A stretch of DNA of 64,000 nt from Adlercreutzia murintestinalis (GCF_943192905.1 NZ_CALPCC010000010.1:24146-88145); one strand, 5' to 3'. Shown: positions 1 through 7,902, counted from the first letter of the stretch. The notes: generated by a model not told the origin, from the sequence alone. A program made the numbers and translations.

Positions 1-30
1 TCGGTTGGGGATTTAGCACAGCCTTATGGA

Positions 31-57
31 GATGTATTCCCAAATTGGGAATACATC
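31..57. repeat. Perfect inverted repeat, possible operator or terminator
   Basis: GATGTATTCCC (31-41) and GGGAATACATC (47-57) are perfect 11-bp arms around AAATT. There is no T-run after it. It lies at the window edge just before a decayed acetyltransferase, so whether it is an operator of the next gene or a terminator of a gene to the left cannot be decided. Confidence 0.5.
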
Positions 58-75
58 TTCCCTATTCAGTCGGAT

Positions 76-681
76 ATGGATGCACGCGCTTCGACCTTGT
101 CTAGCCTGATGTGGTGCTCGAGCGAACGTGCGGGCTCAAGGCGACTAGGAACGTTCCTGCACCTGACAGCTTGCCGGAGGCTGTTCCAGAGGTTCGTGGA
201 CGGCCCGGACGAAGGACACTATGTTCCCGACGCGATTGAGCAAGTCGAATCGCTGGCAATAGCTCAAGACGACAACGGAATGACCCTTTGCTTCGCCGGT
301 GTTCAAGGTGACGTACTCGCAATGCTCTTCCTTGCTCCCGATCAGCGGGGCAACGGCGTTGGCCGCAAGCTTCTGGCCTACGCCGAAGAACAGCTGGGCG
401 CGCGCAAGCTCGAGATCAACGAACAGAACCCGCAAGCCCGCGGCTTCTATGAACGCTGCGGTTGGCAAATGGTCGGCCGTCGCGAGACCGATGATGCGGG
501 CGAGCCCTATCCGCTTCTGGAATTGGAACTCATGCAATCGTGGCCAAAATGGCGAAAACCCTCGCAGGAGGGTTTTCGATCAGATTCTTTGGAGTGGGTG
601 ATGGGAATCGGCCCCTGTGCCAATACCAATAGTTATGCCCCATGCGCTTCTGCACCTCAGACGGGAGCCCATCGAAGCTGA
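76..681 (+). pseudogene. Decayed GNAT-family N-acetyltransferase
   Basis: The middle of this frame (residues about 50-152) is a good GNAT core: an acetyl-CoA loop of RGNGVGRKLL type, then NEQNPQARGFYERCGW and a PYPLLELEL ending. The same landmarks appear in the intact GNAT at 31629-32081. The N-terminal third does not match: the expected W-x-S-VRATH-x-FL region is scrambled, with pieces readable in other frames. After the family's usual end (LELEL, near 530) the frame runs on about 50 residues through a hairpin, suggesting a lost stop codon. I read it as a decaying copy, though a shortened active protein cannot be excluded. Confidence 0.6.
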
Positions 682-847
682 CCTCTTTCCAGCCGACCAC
701 GCCTCGGATCGGCTCCACGGTCAGCTCCAGATAGGCGTCTTCTTTCAGTTGCCGCTCTGTTCCGAAAGAGATGTCCCGCGCATCGCCTTGGACGTTGTGG
801 CAGGGGAGCGTATAGAGCAGGCTCATGCCCCCTGTTGGGTCTATCAC
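530..847 (-). CDS. Hypothetical protein, doubtful
   Basis: An open frame of 105 residues with no family I recognise. It lies about 30 bp downstream of the 70-residue gene at 880-1092 in the same direction and could be a second gene of that unit. Against it, its 3' end reads through the hairpin at 553-578 and overlaps the decayed acetyltransferase frame. The part encoded by about 590-820 looks more protein-like than the end. Confidence 0.25.
   Translation of the reverse strand: MIDPTGGMSLLYTLPCHNVQGDARDISFGTERQLKEDAYLELTVEPIRGVVGWKEVSFDGLPSEVQKRMGHNYWYWHRGRFPSPTPKNLIENPPARVFAILATIA
553..578. terminator. Hairpin with T-rich arm, likely terminator
   Basis: CGAAAACCCTC (553-563) and GAGGGTTTTCG (568-578) pair perfectly around a 4-nt loop. 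The arms contain A4/T4 runs, so it could terminate in either direction, between the decayed GNAT and the minus-strand genes to its right. Confidence 0.5.
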
Positions 848-879
848 GCCTCCCTTCGACTCCAGCTCTTCTACTCTCT

Positions 880-1092
880 CTATGCCTGGTCCAGCTTGGA
901 AAAGTCGACCGTCTCCTTCTTCAGCGATATCTTGCCCACTTCGTACCCATAGCCCGGAAGCTCTTTCTTGTATTGGAGGAACGAGTGGTCTATGGGGATT
1001 CCTGCGATATCGCGTATTTGATCGAAAGTGAGCGTGAGCTCATCTTCGCCGGTCTTTTGTATGTATTCCCACAAGGGGTCGAATTTGCTCAT
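880..1092 (-). CDS. Small conserved protein (70 aa), function unknown
   Basis: The protein begins MSKFDPLWEYIQ, followed by LTFDQIRDIAGIPIDHSFLQYKKEL, which I recall as typical of a widespread small uncharacterised family in Firmicutes and Actinobacteria. It is soluble, with no signal peptide or membrane segment. The ATG at 1092 is preceded by AAAGGATG at suitable spacing. Function is unknown; recognition rests on memory of the motif, not on a search. Confidence 0.65.
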   Translation of the reverse strand: MSKFDPLWEYIQKTGEDELTLTFDQIRDIAGIPIDHSFLQYKKELPGYGYEVGKISLKKETVDFSKLDQA

Positions 1093-1699
1093 TCGTCACA
1101 TCCTTTCATCCTTGGTGCGCGATCGGCTCGTGCTGCTCGGTTGCCGCTGTGTGTCGAGCCGTATTGCCGGTTGCCCATACGCGTCGGGTCGCGTTATCGG
1201 CTTCAAGCATAGACCCGCAGAAAGGCGTCGATGTCTAGAATCCATAACCGTAGCCTCTTCGCAAACGAGCTGGCCAGCATTATTGCAAGCGAGGCGACAC
1301 CTGCGAGGGCGACAGGGGACGGGACGATGACGGGATGACAGGGGACGGGGATAATGTCATCAAATCTGCGCACGCGCGAGAGCAGCTACAAGCGCTATCC
1401 CATGACTGGCATCGATGGGGGCGTGCTGGCCCTGGTCGGCGGTCTCCTAAGCTAGCGTCCGCGGCGTCCCTGCATGCGCCTCCCGGCGCATTATCGAATC
1501 ATGGGCTATGGGAACCGCTCCCTTGGCTTAGGCCGCGTTATCGGCTCATTTTCGCAACGAAAAGGCTACCGAAGCCTGCCGCACTGACGCCGTCCGGTAA
1601 AATGCCCGTGCGGCGCCCTTCGAGCAAGCGCAGCCGCGGCATGATGGGAATCGCTCCACCGCGAGGAGCTTCAGGAATGGGCAAGAGGAGGTCGGGGCC
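1093..1699. other. Intergenic region of about 600 bp, no convincing gene
   Basis: No gene of normal length is supported here. It holds a repeat family 2 copy (1310-1361) and one 33-codon frame (1354-1455, plus strand) whose ATG lies inside that repeat and whose product ends with a hydrophobic GVLALVGGLLS stretch. This may be the end of a gene fused to the repeat, or chance. Confidence 0.5.
1310..1361 (+). repeat. Repeat family 2 copy (core GGGACGGGGATAA)
   Basis: A direct duplication of GACAGGGGACGG is followed by GGACGGGGATAATGTCATC. The core is shared with copies near 2122, 28601, 32190, 35571 and 46275. Confidence 0.65.
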
Positions 1700-2110
1700 A
1701 TGAGGCGGCTGGCAAGGTCCTTGCAGATCGCAGGCGCATGGGCTTCGTTCGCGATGGGTTGCATCGGAGTTGTTGTCCCGGTGCTTCCCACCACTCCGTT
1801 CCTGCTGCTTGCCGCGTTCCTCTTCGCGAGATCCTCCCCTCGCATGCACGCATGGCTGTGCTCCACGAAGGTGCATCAGCGCTACGTCGCCGCATTCAGG
1901 CAAGCCGGGGGCATCCCCCTGTCCACGAAGGTCCGGTTGGTCGGCGTCTCGTACGCCATGATGGGCGCCAGCGCGCTGGTCGTCCAGAAGCCGCTGGTGT
2001 GGGCGGTTCTGGGATGCGTGGCCGTCTTCCTTCTTTACCTGATGGCCGTCCGCATCCCGACCATTAAGCAGGAAAGCGTCGACCAGGTCAGGGCGGAAGA
2101 CGCGGCCTGA
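1700..2110 (+). CDS. ybaN: DUF454/YbaN-family inner-membrane protein
   Basis: The 136-residue protein has the YbaN layout: an N-terminal hydrophobic helix with the family-typical G-C-I-G-V-V-V-P-V-L-P-T-T-P-F-L-L-L-A stretch (residues about 20-39), FLFARSSPRMHAWL, and two closely spaced C-terminal membrane segments (about 84-118). Length matches the family. The molecular role of DUF454 proteins is not established. It stands alone, followed by a GC-rich GGCC/GGCC element and a repeat. Confidence 0.85.
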   Translation: MRRLARSLQIAGAWASFAMGCIGVVVPVLPTTPFLLLAAFLFARSSPRMHAWLCSTKVHQRYVAAFRQAGGIPLSTKVRLVGVSYAMMGASALVVQKPLVWAVLGCVAVFLLYLMAVRIPTIKQESVDQVRAEDAA

Positions 2111-2121
2111 GGGGGCCGCCC

Positions 2122-2179
2122 TTTGGGTGACAGTATTCCCGTTCGGTGTCATCCGGGACGGGGATACCGTGACCCAAGG
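2122..2179. repeat. Imperfect palindrome, repeat family 2
   Basis: The arms TTTGGGTGACAGTATTCCCG (from 2122) and CGGGGATACCGTGACCCAA (ending near 2178) pair with a few mismatches. The inner CGGGACGGGGATA links it to repeat family 2. It sits just after the ybaN-like gene and could also act as its terminator. Confidence 0.55.
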
Positions 2180-2513
2180 CTGCTGCCCTCGCCTCCTTCG
2201 CCGCGTTGATGTCATGGGCACATCATGGCACGGCGAAGGATGCCTGGTCGCGGCACCGTGGAACGACAAGCGAACTGTCATCACACCGAAGGCGGCCTGT
2301 CAGCTGCAACATGCGAGTCAAGAGAGCCCCCCTGAAGGAAATAGGGGCGGGACAATATCGCCAACGCCGCTGCCTCCGTTCCGAGTCATGGCGTTCCAGC
2401 TCGCCTGTCCGCCGCCCTCGTCGGGGCCGTCGCCTGCATACGTATGTTGCAAGCTCCGCCAGCTGGAATCTTTTGAGGGCGGGCGTTTATAAAGCGAGAA
2501 AATAAGGCAGAGT

Positions 2514-2557
2514 GCACCGATACAGCCCTAAAGGGAGTGATTAGGTCGTATCGGTGC
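2514..2557. repeat. Hairpin with 24-nt loop
   Basis: GCACCGATAC (2514-2523) pairs perfectly with GTATCGGTGC (2548-2557). The loop contains CCCTAAAGGG. Role unknown; possibly a structured RNA or operator. Confidence 0.4.
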
Positions 2558-2661
2558 GAGAGAAGAAAGGAGCAAGGGGAGGGATCCTTGCCTAGAGCAC
2601 TTTCATAATAGCAAGGTATTATTCTTTATTAAGGATAATGCAAGAAAGTCATTCGAAGAAA

Positions 2662-2685
2662 AAGGCATGCCGAACAGCATGCCTT
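2662..2685 (-). terminator. Rho-independent terminator of the molbindin gene
   Basis: On the minus strand the arms AAGGCATGC and GCATGCCTT close a 6-nt loop and are followed by TTTTTCTTC. It lies 30 bp after the molbindin stop codon. Confidence 0.8.
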
Positions 2686-2714
2686 CGTACCCTTTCGCGC
2701 TAAAGCGCGGTTAG

Positions 2715-3134
2715 CTACTCCACACCGACCATGACCTCGGTCGCTTTGACGATAGCGACCGCATCGTTGCCCTTTGCCAGCCCCAGTTGCTCGATAGCCT
2801 CGTTGGTGATCGAGCCTTTCATCTTGCAGCCGCAGGGGAGCTCGATGGCCACATGGCCGTTCACGGCACCCTTCTCGATGTCCACAACCTTGCCCTTGAC
2901 CTGATTGCGGGCGGATATGTTGGGGATGATGTCTGTTGCGAACATGACCGAGCTGGCCTTAACGATCGCGGAGGCCTCTTTGCCGACTTCAAGACCGAGG
3001 TCGCGTATCGCCTCCATGGTTATGTCCGCCTTGATCTTGGTGTCGTGCACGTCGATGGTCACGACGCCGTTTACGGCACCTTCTTGAATGTTGCTGACCG
3101 TTCCTTTGAGTTGGTTGCGTGCTGAAATCTTCAT
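2715..3134 (-). CDS. mop: Molbindin, tandem Mop/TOBE molybdate-binding protein
   Basis: The 139-residue protein is two Mop (TOBE) domains in tandem, each starting S-A-R-N-Q-x-K-G and containing G-A-V-N-G-x-V and a closing A-I-V-K-A (residues about 3-68 and 72-136). Molbindins store or buffer molybdate in the cytoplasm. It is divergent from modA, and the ModC encoded nearby lacks its C-terminal Mop domain, so this free protein may supply that function. The frame is open further upstream, but ATG 3134 directly follows AAAGGGATG and starts the domain, so I chose it. The shared 192-bp intergenic region carries a palindrome that could coordinate both directions. Confidence 0.9.
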   Translation of the reverse strand: MKISARNQLKGTVSNIQEGAVNGVVTIDVHDTKIKADITMEAIRDLGLEVGKEASAIVKASSVMFATDIIPNISARNQVKGKVVDIEKGAVNGHVAIELPCGCKMKGSITNEAIEQLGLAKGNDAVAIVKATEVMVGVE

Positions 3135-3259
3135 GGCATCCCTTTCTATTCGGACTCTATGGCTTCCATGACGTGTCTTGATCGCAAGCATTGCCTGGCC
3201 GTTGCTGGTTCGCATCTTCTCGGATTGACCGACCGTCACATACTGTATTATATTGAATA

Positions 3260-3283
3260 GAGAATATTCTCGTATGAGAATAT
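3260..3283. promoter_or_regulatory. Candidate molybdate-responsive operator
   Basis: A perfect 12-bp palindrome GAGAATATTCTC (3260-3271) is followed 4 bp later by a direct half-site GAGAATAT (3276-3283), in the AT-rich divergent mop-modA region. Position suggests control of both directions. No ModE-type regulator is encoded nearby, so the binding protein is unknown. Confidence 0.5.
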
Positions 3284-3326
3284 ATAAACATGTCAGCAAC
3301 GAACTGGAAAAGAGGTTGGGGAAGTC

Positions 3327-4169
3327 ATGAAGCAATCCATGCACAATATCCGAGCAAGGCGCATTGCAGCAGCCGTGGCTGTTGGGATGGCGTTGATGGT
3401 GGTGCTCTTGGCGGGCTGCTCTTCGCCGGACAACACGGCCCCGGCAAGCTCGTCTTCGGCGAACTCGTCTGCCCAGTCCCACGCCGCTTCGCTCGATGGC
3501 CAGCATCTCGATATCTATTGTGGCGCGGGAATGACAGACCCCTTCGCCGAGATAGCTGATCTGTTCGAAAGCGAAACCGGATGCGAGATGAGCGTGACCT
3601 ATGCCAATGCTGCCCAGATCCAGACGCAGATCAACACGACAGGGGCCGGCGACTTCTTCATCGCGGGGTCGAAGGAGGAGCTCAAGCCGGTCGAGACGGC
3701 TATCGCGTCCAGCGAGGACCTCGTCAAGCATATTCCCGTGCTTGCCGTGCCCGCCTCAAACCCGCAGAACATCACCGGGCTTGCGAGCCTCGCTAACGCA
3801 AAGCGCGTGCTCGTGGGCGACCCCGAGTCCACGCCCATCGGCAAGATAGCCATGAATGCGCTTACCAATGCAGGCCTTTGGGAGAGCCTCATGGCGTCGG
3901 GGGTCATCACGACTACGACTACGGCGCCTCAAATCGCGACGGCCCTTGGCAACGGCGAGGGAGATGTCGGCATCGTGTGGAAGGAGAACGTGAGCGACGA
4001 CAATGTGGTCATCGTGGACACGAAGGACCTCGACTCCATGGTGAAGGTGATTCCCGCAGCTCAGCTTGAGAGCGCCCAGGACATCGATGCCGCGAATGCG
4101 TTCAAGGAGTTCTTGCAGACCGATGCCGTGTGGGACATTTGGGCGTCGTATGGCTATGAGCGCGCCTGA
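3327..4169 (+). CDS. modA: Molybdate ABC transporter substrate-binding lipoprotein
   Basis: This is the extracellular molybdate/tungstate receptor. A type II signal peptide ends in LLAGC, with the lipidated cysteine at residue 31, followed by an Ala/Ser/Asn-rich linker. The mature domain starts LDIYCGAGMTDPFAEIADLF, close to the ModA family opening, and continues with the binding-protein motifs GDFFIAGSKEEL and A-P-Q-I-A-T-A-L. The length of 280 is normal. It is first of a modABCD unit with short gaps. A tungstate preference cannot be excluded from sequence alone. Confidence 0.92.
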   Translation: MKQSMHNIRARRIAAAVAVGMALMVVLLAGCSSPDNTAPASSSSANSSAQSHAASLDGQHLDIYCGAGMTDPFAEIADLFESETGCEMSVTYANAAQIQTQINTTGAGDFFIAGSKEELKPVETAIASSEDLVKHIPVLAVPASNPQNITGLASLANAKRVLVGDPESTPIGKIAMNALTNAGLWESLMASGVITTTTTAPQIATALGNGEGDVGIVWKENVSDDNVVIVDTKDLDSMVKVIPAAQLESAQDIDAANAFKEFLQTDAVWDIWASYGYERA

Positions 4170-4222
4170 TGCCGACCCATCTGCGTTGAGCGAAGGGAAA
4201 GCCTGAGCCCAAGGCCCGATGA

Positions 4223-5152
4223 ATGAAGACGGATAACGTTCGACAAAAGCATGGTTGCCGACGGGACGCCTTCTCGGTGCTGACCATCGCGATCGCCACC
4301 GTGGCCTTCCTGTTCATTGGAAGCGCCATAGTGGCGATCCTTGCAGGAGGAGTGGCGCATTTCCATGAGGTGGCGGCCTCCGCTGAAGTGCTGTTCTCGC
4401 TTCGCCTGAGCATCGTCACATCCACCATTTCGACCGCCGTCTGCCTTGCTCTTGCATTGCCGACGGCCTATGCGCTCTCGCGCACGAACATGCCTTTCAA
4501 GCGGCTGGCCGGCATCTTGATGGAGCTTACGCTCTCGCTTCCGTACATCCTTCTCGGGTTCGCATTGCTGCTCATCTTCTCGTCTCCTTTCGGGAAAACG
4601 CTCAGGGACATCGGGCTTGCCGTGGTCTTTCAGCCGGCGGGTATCGTGTTCGCACAGCTCATCGTGAACCTCCCGTTCGCCATCCGCATGATGCGGACCG
4701 CTCTCGACGGGATAAGCCCTCGCATGGAGTTCGTCGCGAAGACGCTTGGGGCGTCTTCGGGGCAGGTATTCCACAGCATAATCCTGCCAATCTCGCGGAA
4801 TTCGGTCATATCGTGCGCCGTGCTCACCTGGGCTCGTGGCATGGGCGAGTTCGGCGCCACCCTCATGCTCGTAGGGGTCACCCGCATGAAGACAGAAACG
4901 CTTCCGGGAAGCATTTACCTGAGCATATCGACGGGCAATAACGACGTCGCCATGGCCACAGCTATGATCATGCTCATCGTCTCGGCCATAACGCTGGTCG
5001 TTGCGAACGCACTCAATCGCCCTGTCGGCGCCGCAAGAGTCGACGACACGAAAGGAGCGAGAAGGCGTAGGCGCCGACGCGACGCCTCGACGTCCGTTCC
5101 GGAATCGGGTGTTGCTCAGGTGCCCTTTGAGGAGGAATCGTATGGCCGGTAG
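4223..5152 (+). CDS. modB: Molybdate ABC transporter permease
   Basis: The membrane subunit of the molybdate importer has about six hydrophobic segments and the cytoplasmic EAA-type loop E-F-V-A-K-T-L-G-A-S-S-G-Q-V-F-H-S-I-I-L-P-I-S, which contacts the ATPase. After the last membrane segment it carries an unusual basic tail (R-R-R-R-R-R-R near residue 280) of about 40 residues. At 309 residues it is longer than typical ModB (about 225) at both ends. Its stop overlaps the modC start by 11 bp, indicating translational coupling. Confidence 0.9.
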   Translation: MKTDNVRQKHGCRRDAFSVLTIAIATVAFLFIGSAIVAILAGGVAHFHEVAASAEVLFSLRLSIVTSTISTAVCLALALPTAYALSRTNMPFKRLAGILMELTLSLPYILLGFALLLIFSSPFGKTLRDIGLAVVFQPAGIVFAQLIVNLPFAIRMMRTALDGISPRMEFVAKTLGASSGQVFHSIILPISRNSVISCAVLTWARGMGEFGATLMLVGVTRMKTETLPGSIYLSISTGNNDVAMATAMIMLIVSAITLVVANALNRPVGAARVDDTKGARRRRRRRDASTSVPESGVAQVPFEEESYGR

Positions 5153-5897
5153 CATCGACATACGCGACCTTGAGGTTCATCGTGGAGCGTTTACGCTACG
5201 TGTTCCAGAGCTTCATGTCGTCCCACACGAGATGTTCGCCATCCTTGGCGCCACGGGATCGGGAAAAACCGTGCTCCTCGAAACTATCGCCGGAGCTTAT
5301 CCGCATGCTGCAGGTGAGATTCTCCTGGGCGGGAGACCTGAAGATGAGTTGCCCATACAGGAGCGGCAGCTTGGCATTCTCTACCAGGACTACGCTCTCT
5401 TTCCCCATATGAGCGTGCGCGAGAACGTGAGCTATGGGCTCAAAGTGCGTCGCGTGCCTGAAGAAGAGCTGCATGAACGCACCAATGAACTGCTCGACAG
5501 CTTCGGAATTGGCGATATAGCGGATCGCTACCCCGGCATCATCAGCGGCGGGGAGGCCCAACGGGCCGCTTTGGCGCGGGCGCTCATATTAAGGCCCGAG
5601 GTGCTCTTGCTCGACGAGCCGTTCTCGGCCCTCGATCCCGCGACGAAGAAGAGAATGTACGCGGTTTTAAGGAACGTGCATGAGCGATTCGGGTGCACCA
5701 TCGTATTCGTCACGCACGATTTCCAGGAGGCGTCCGCGTTGGCCGATCGGGTCGCCATCTTGCTTGATGGCAGCCTGCGCGTCGTGAGGGAGTCGCAGCA
5801 CTTGTTTTGCGAGGAGGGCCTGGACGAGGACGTTAAAGCGTTTCTCGATATCTCGCCCGCTCCAGTCGAAGTAACGTCGAAATATCGAATCCAATGA
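5142..5897 (+). CDS. modC: Molybdate ABC transporter ATPase without Mop domain
   Basis: The cytoplasmic ATPase of the importer. Walker A GATGSGKT is at residues 36-43, the signature ISGGEAQRAALARAL follows, then Walker B LLLDEPFSALD and a THDFQEA switch. At 251 residues it stops after the nucleotide-binding domain, whereas classical ModC is about 350 residues with a C-terminal Mop/TOBE domain. I chose ATG 5142 because GAGGAGGAATCGT precedes it and the domain starts there. Confidence 0.9.
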   Translation: MAGSIDIRDLEVHRGAFTLRVPELHVVPHEMFAILGATGSGKTVLLETIAGAYPHAAGEILLGGRPEDELPIQERQLGILYQDYALFPHMSVRENVSYGLKVRRVPEEELHERTNELLDSFGIGDIADRYPGIISGGEAQRAALARALILRPEVLLLDEPFSALDPATKKRMYAVLRNVHERFGCTIVFVTHDFQEASALADRVAILLDGSLRVVRESQHLFCEEGLDEDVKAFLDISPAPVEVTSKYRIQ

Positions 5898-5926
5898 ACA
5901 ATAGAGTCAGCCGAAGGAGGAGCATC

Positions 5927-6784
5927 GTGGTCATTTTTCCGGGGACGCGGATCGATCAGCTCATCAGTGAGGACATCCCTTATATAGACTTGACCAGCAT
6001 CGCGCTCGGCATCGGAGACACGCCAGGGCGCATGTCTTACTTCACTCGCGAGAAATGCACCCTTGCGGGGGTTGCCGTGGCGCGGCAGGTCATGGCGCAT
6101 CTCGACTGCACGGTTGCCTCATCGAGGAGCGACGGAGACGAGCTTGAGGCAGGCGAGACGATCATGGAAGTTCATGGCGATGCTTCGGCGCTGCATGCCG
6201 CCTGGAAGGTATGCTTGAACCTGTTCGATCACCTGTCGGCGGTGGCTACGAAGACGCGGTCCATGGTGGATGCTGCGCATGCCGTAAATCCTCGCTGCGA
6301 GATTCTCACCACGCGTAAGAGTCTGCTAGGAGCGAAGGACCTGCTCACCGAAGCCGTCATGGTCGGTGGCGCGTTTCCGCACAGGCTGGGGCTTTCGGAG
6401 ACCGTGCTTGTCTTCGAGCATCATATCGCGTTCTTTGGAGGCTTCGACGACTTCCTCCGGCGGATTCCGGCCATCAAGGCGCGCTGCGTCGAGAAGAAGC
6501 TGTTTGTGGAGGCAGAGGCCGATCGAGCTGCAGCGCTTGCGCGGGCAGGGGTCGATGGCATCCAGCTCGACAAAGTGGCCCCTGACGAGCTGGGGGGCCT
6601 CGTCAGAGAGCTCAAGGGCTTGAATCCGGGCGTGACCCTGATAGCTGCCGGAGGCGTGAACCCCCAGAACGTCGGGGCCTATGCTGCAACGGGTGTGGAC
6701 GGCCTTGCCACCACGAGCCCCTTTACGGCAAAGCCCATCGATATGAGCGTACGCATAGAAGCGGCGGAAGAGGAATCGATGTGA
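5927..6784 (+). CDS. modD: ModD, NadC-like protein of the molybdate operon
   Basis: ModD proteins are homologues of quinolinate phosphoribosyltransferase found in molybdenum transport operons; their reaction is not established. Here the sequence opens ISEDIPYIDLTS and retains the NadC-type R-K-S-L-L-G-A-K-D and A-A-G-G-V-N-P-Q-N motifs with a late TSPF. GTG 5927 is preceded by AAGGAGGAGC and begins at the family's usual position, so I preferred it to an ATG at 5894 that overlaps the modC stop. It is last in modABCD. Length 285 is normal. Confidence 0.85.
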   Translation: MVIFPGTRIDQLISEDIPYIDLTSIALGIGDTPGRMSYFTREKCTLAGVAVARQVMAHLDCTVASSRSDGDELEAGETIMEVHGDASALHAAWKVCLNLFDHLSAVATKTRSMVDAAHAVNPRCEILTTRKSLLGAKDLLTEAVMVGGAFPHRLGLSETVLVFEHHIAFFGGFDDFLRRIPAIKARCVEKKLFVEAEADRAAALARAGVDGIQLDKVAPDELGGLVRELKGLNPGVTLIAAGGVNPQNVGAYAATGVDGLATTSPFTAKPIDMSVRIEAAEEESM

Positions 6785-6807
6785 TCTAGGCGGCGCCCCC
6801 GGGTTGT

Positions 6808-6831
6808 CCGCCGCTTCATCCGTTGCGGCGG
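6808..6831. terminator. GC-rich hairpin between convergent genes
   Basis: CCGCCGC (6808-6814) and GCGGCGG (6825-6831) pair around a 10-nt loop, between the ends of modD and the convergent membrane gene. There is no clear T-run; it may serve both directions. Confidence 0.45.
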
Positions 6832-6839
6832 GGAAGGCT

Positions 6840-7403
6840 TCAGTCTTCGAGTTCGCGCTCGATCTCGTGGCGGCGCTTGATTGCCGAGGAGAAGAGGCCG
6901 GCATAGACGACAAGGCCGATCACGAACCCCAGACCTCCCAGGAACGCGCCGATGGCGATGTCAGGGAGCCACATCACGTTTTCGAACCCGACGATTTGCA
7001 TCTCTGCGAGCACGCGCATGACGAAGGAGAGCACGCCGATGGAAGCGCCACACGCCAAGGCCACAAAGCAGACGAAGTCCCAGGGAATGCGGTCCACGTT
7101 GGCAAAGCGCTGGTAGCTGCCCGTCGACCCTGACCTCGCCTGAATCGCCGTCATGGCGGTGCCCGAGACGAGGATCGCGATGGCGAGCAGCAGGCTCGAT
7201 GGAACCAGTCGGTCCCTCAGCGCCGTGTAGATGGGATCGTCCAGCACCGAAGAGACCTGCTGGAGCATTATCTGGTAATAGAGCACCAGCAAGGTGCCAA
7301 CGATAAGAATCCCATATCCGACCTTGACGGCCTTGTTCTCCTTGGCCTCCAGGTATTCATCTTTCGGCCCCATGTATTCTCGCCACTTTCTGATGAGCCC
7401 CAT
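6840..7403 (-). CDS. Four-TM membrane protein paired with an XRE regulator
   Basis: The 187-residue protein has a short cytoplasmic N-terminus (GPKDEYLEAKENKAVK) and four hydrophobic segments at about 28-50, 68-90, 105-132 and 145-172, with a charged C-terminus. No family is firmly recognised. It starts only 3 bp after the stop of a small XRE repressor gene, an arrangement common for regulators paired with a membrane partner in Gram-positive bacteria. Function unknown. Confidence 0.8.
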   Translation of the reverse strand: MGLIRKWREYMGPKDEYLEAKENKAVKVGYGILIVGTLLVLYYQIMLQQVSSVLDDPIYTALRDRLVPSSLLLAIAILVSGTAMTAIQARSGSTGSYQRFANVDRIPWDFVCFVALACGASIGVLSFVMRVLAEMQIVGFENVMWLPDIAIGAFLGGLGFVIGLVVYAGLFSSAIKRRHEIERELED

Positions 7404-7406
7404 GAC

Positions 7407-7613
7407 CTATCCTTCCTCCCAGAACAGTTCGTCTAGCGTCTTGCCCAGCGTCTTGCAGATGGCGGTGCACAGGCGCAGGCTCGGGTTGTACGTTCCTGCT
7501 TCGATGAGACCGATCGTCTGCCGAGTGGCACCGACCGCATCGGCGAGCTGCTGCTGCGAGAGCCCCGCGTCCTTGCGCGCTTTCTTCATGCGGACGTTCT
7601 TCCAGTCTTCCAA
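7407..7613 (-). CDS. Small XRE/Cro-CI-family regulator
   Basis: The 68-residue protein is a single HTH_3 domain: AGLSQQQLADAVGATRQTIGLIEAGTYNPSL is the helix-turn-helix and CTAICKTLGKTLDELF is the closing helix pair. It ends FWEEG, as in the widespread YozG/Cro-like repressors. It is first of a two-gene unit with the membrane protein and probably autoregulates through the TGCAAT palindrome just upstream. Confidence 0.9.
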   Translation of the reverse strand: MEDWKNVRMKKARKDAGLSQQQLADAVGATRQTIGLIEAGTYNPSLRLCTAICKTLGKTLDELFWEEG

Positions 7614-7651
7614 GCTGTGTCCTTCGACCTCTGAGAATGTAAGGTATATCT

Positions 7652-7674
7652 TGCAATGTAAATTGCATATTGCA
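7652..7674. promoter_or_regulatory. Candidate XRE operator
   Basis: TGCAAT (7652-7657) and ATTGCA (7662-7667) form a palindrome with a 4-bp centre, and a further ATTGCA half-site follows at 7669-7674. It lies about 40-60 bp upstream of the XRE gene start, in an AT-rich promoter-like stretch. Confidence 0.55.
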
Positions 7675-7854
7675 TTTTTGAGACGTCAAGGAGACAGCTT
7701 GCCGACATATCGAAGCGGATGCTTGCTGGCACCATAGATCTGGCAAGGAGACAGGGGGCAGAAAGGCGGCCATGCTCACAACAGTCAAGGAGCATCGATG
7801 GTCAGTCGTTGAGCATGGATTCAGGGGCCCGGTCGTTGAGCATGGGCCCAGAGA

Positions 7855-7900
7855 AGCATCGACGTCCCGCCTTCCTGGAAGAAGACGGGACATCGATGCT
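7855..7900. repeat. Long imperfect hairpin after the MFS-CBS gene
   Basis: AGCATCGACGTCCCG (7855-7869) pairs with CGGGACATCGATGCT (7886-7900) with one mismatch, and it sits 3 bp beyond the MFS-CBS stop codon. A duplicated GTCGTTGAGCATGG lies just left of it. It may be a terminator or a third mobile palindrome type. Confidence 0.45.
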
Positions 7901-7902
7901 CG

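Larger units (their letters stand above)
2111..2714. other. Intergenic region of about 600 bp with repeats and hairpins
   Basis: No gene supported. It contains an imperfect palindrome of repeat family 2 (2122-2179), an isolated long-loop hairpin (2514-2557) and the molbindin terminator (2662-2685). Open frames across 2127-2505 have no recognisable domain, and I take them as chance. Confidence 0.5.

Noticed and set aside
2206..2505. Plus-strand frame of about 100 codons after the ybaN-like gene
   Set aside because: Arg-rich, no domain, no ribosome site, and it overlaps other equally open frames.
2514..2557. Molybdenum-cofactor riboswitch near the mod locus
   Set aside because: It lies beyond the terminator of the molbindin gene and does not precede a gene start; I see no consensus of that RNA.
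3134..3731. In-frame extension of molbindin to 338 residues
   Set aside because: It would run through the divergent promoter and into modA; the ribosome site and domain start support 3134.
4154..5161. Long minus-strand open frame opposite modB/modC
   Set aside because: It is the complement of well-supported transporter genes, has Arg/His-rich composition and no domain.
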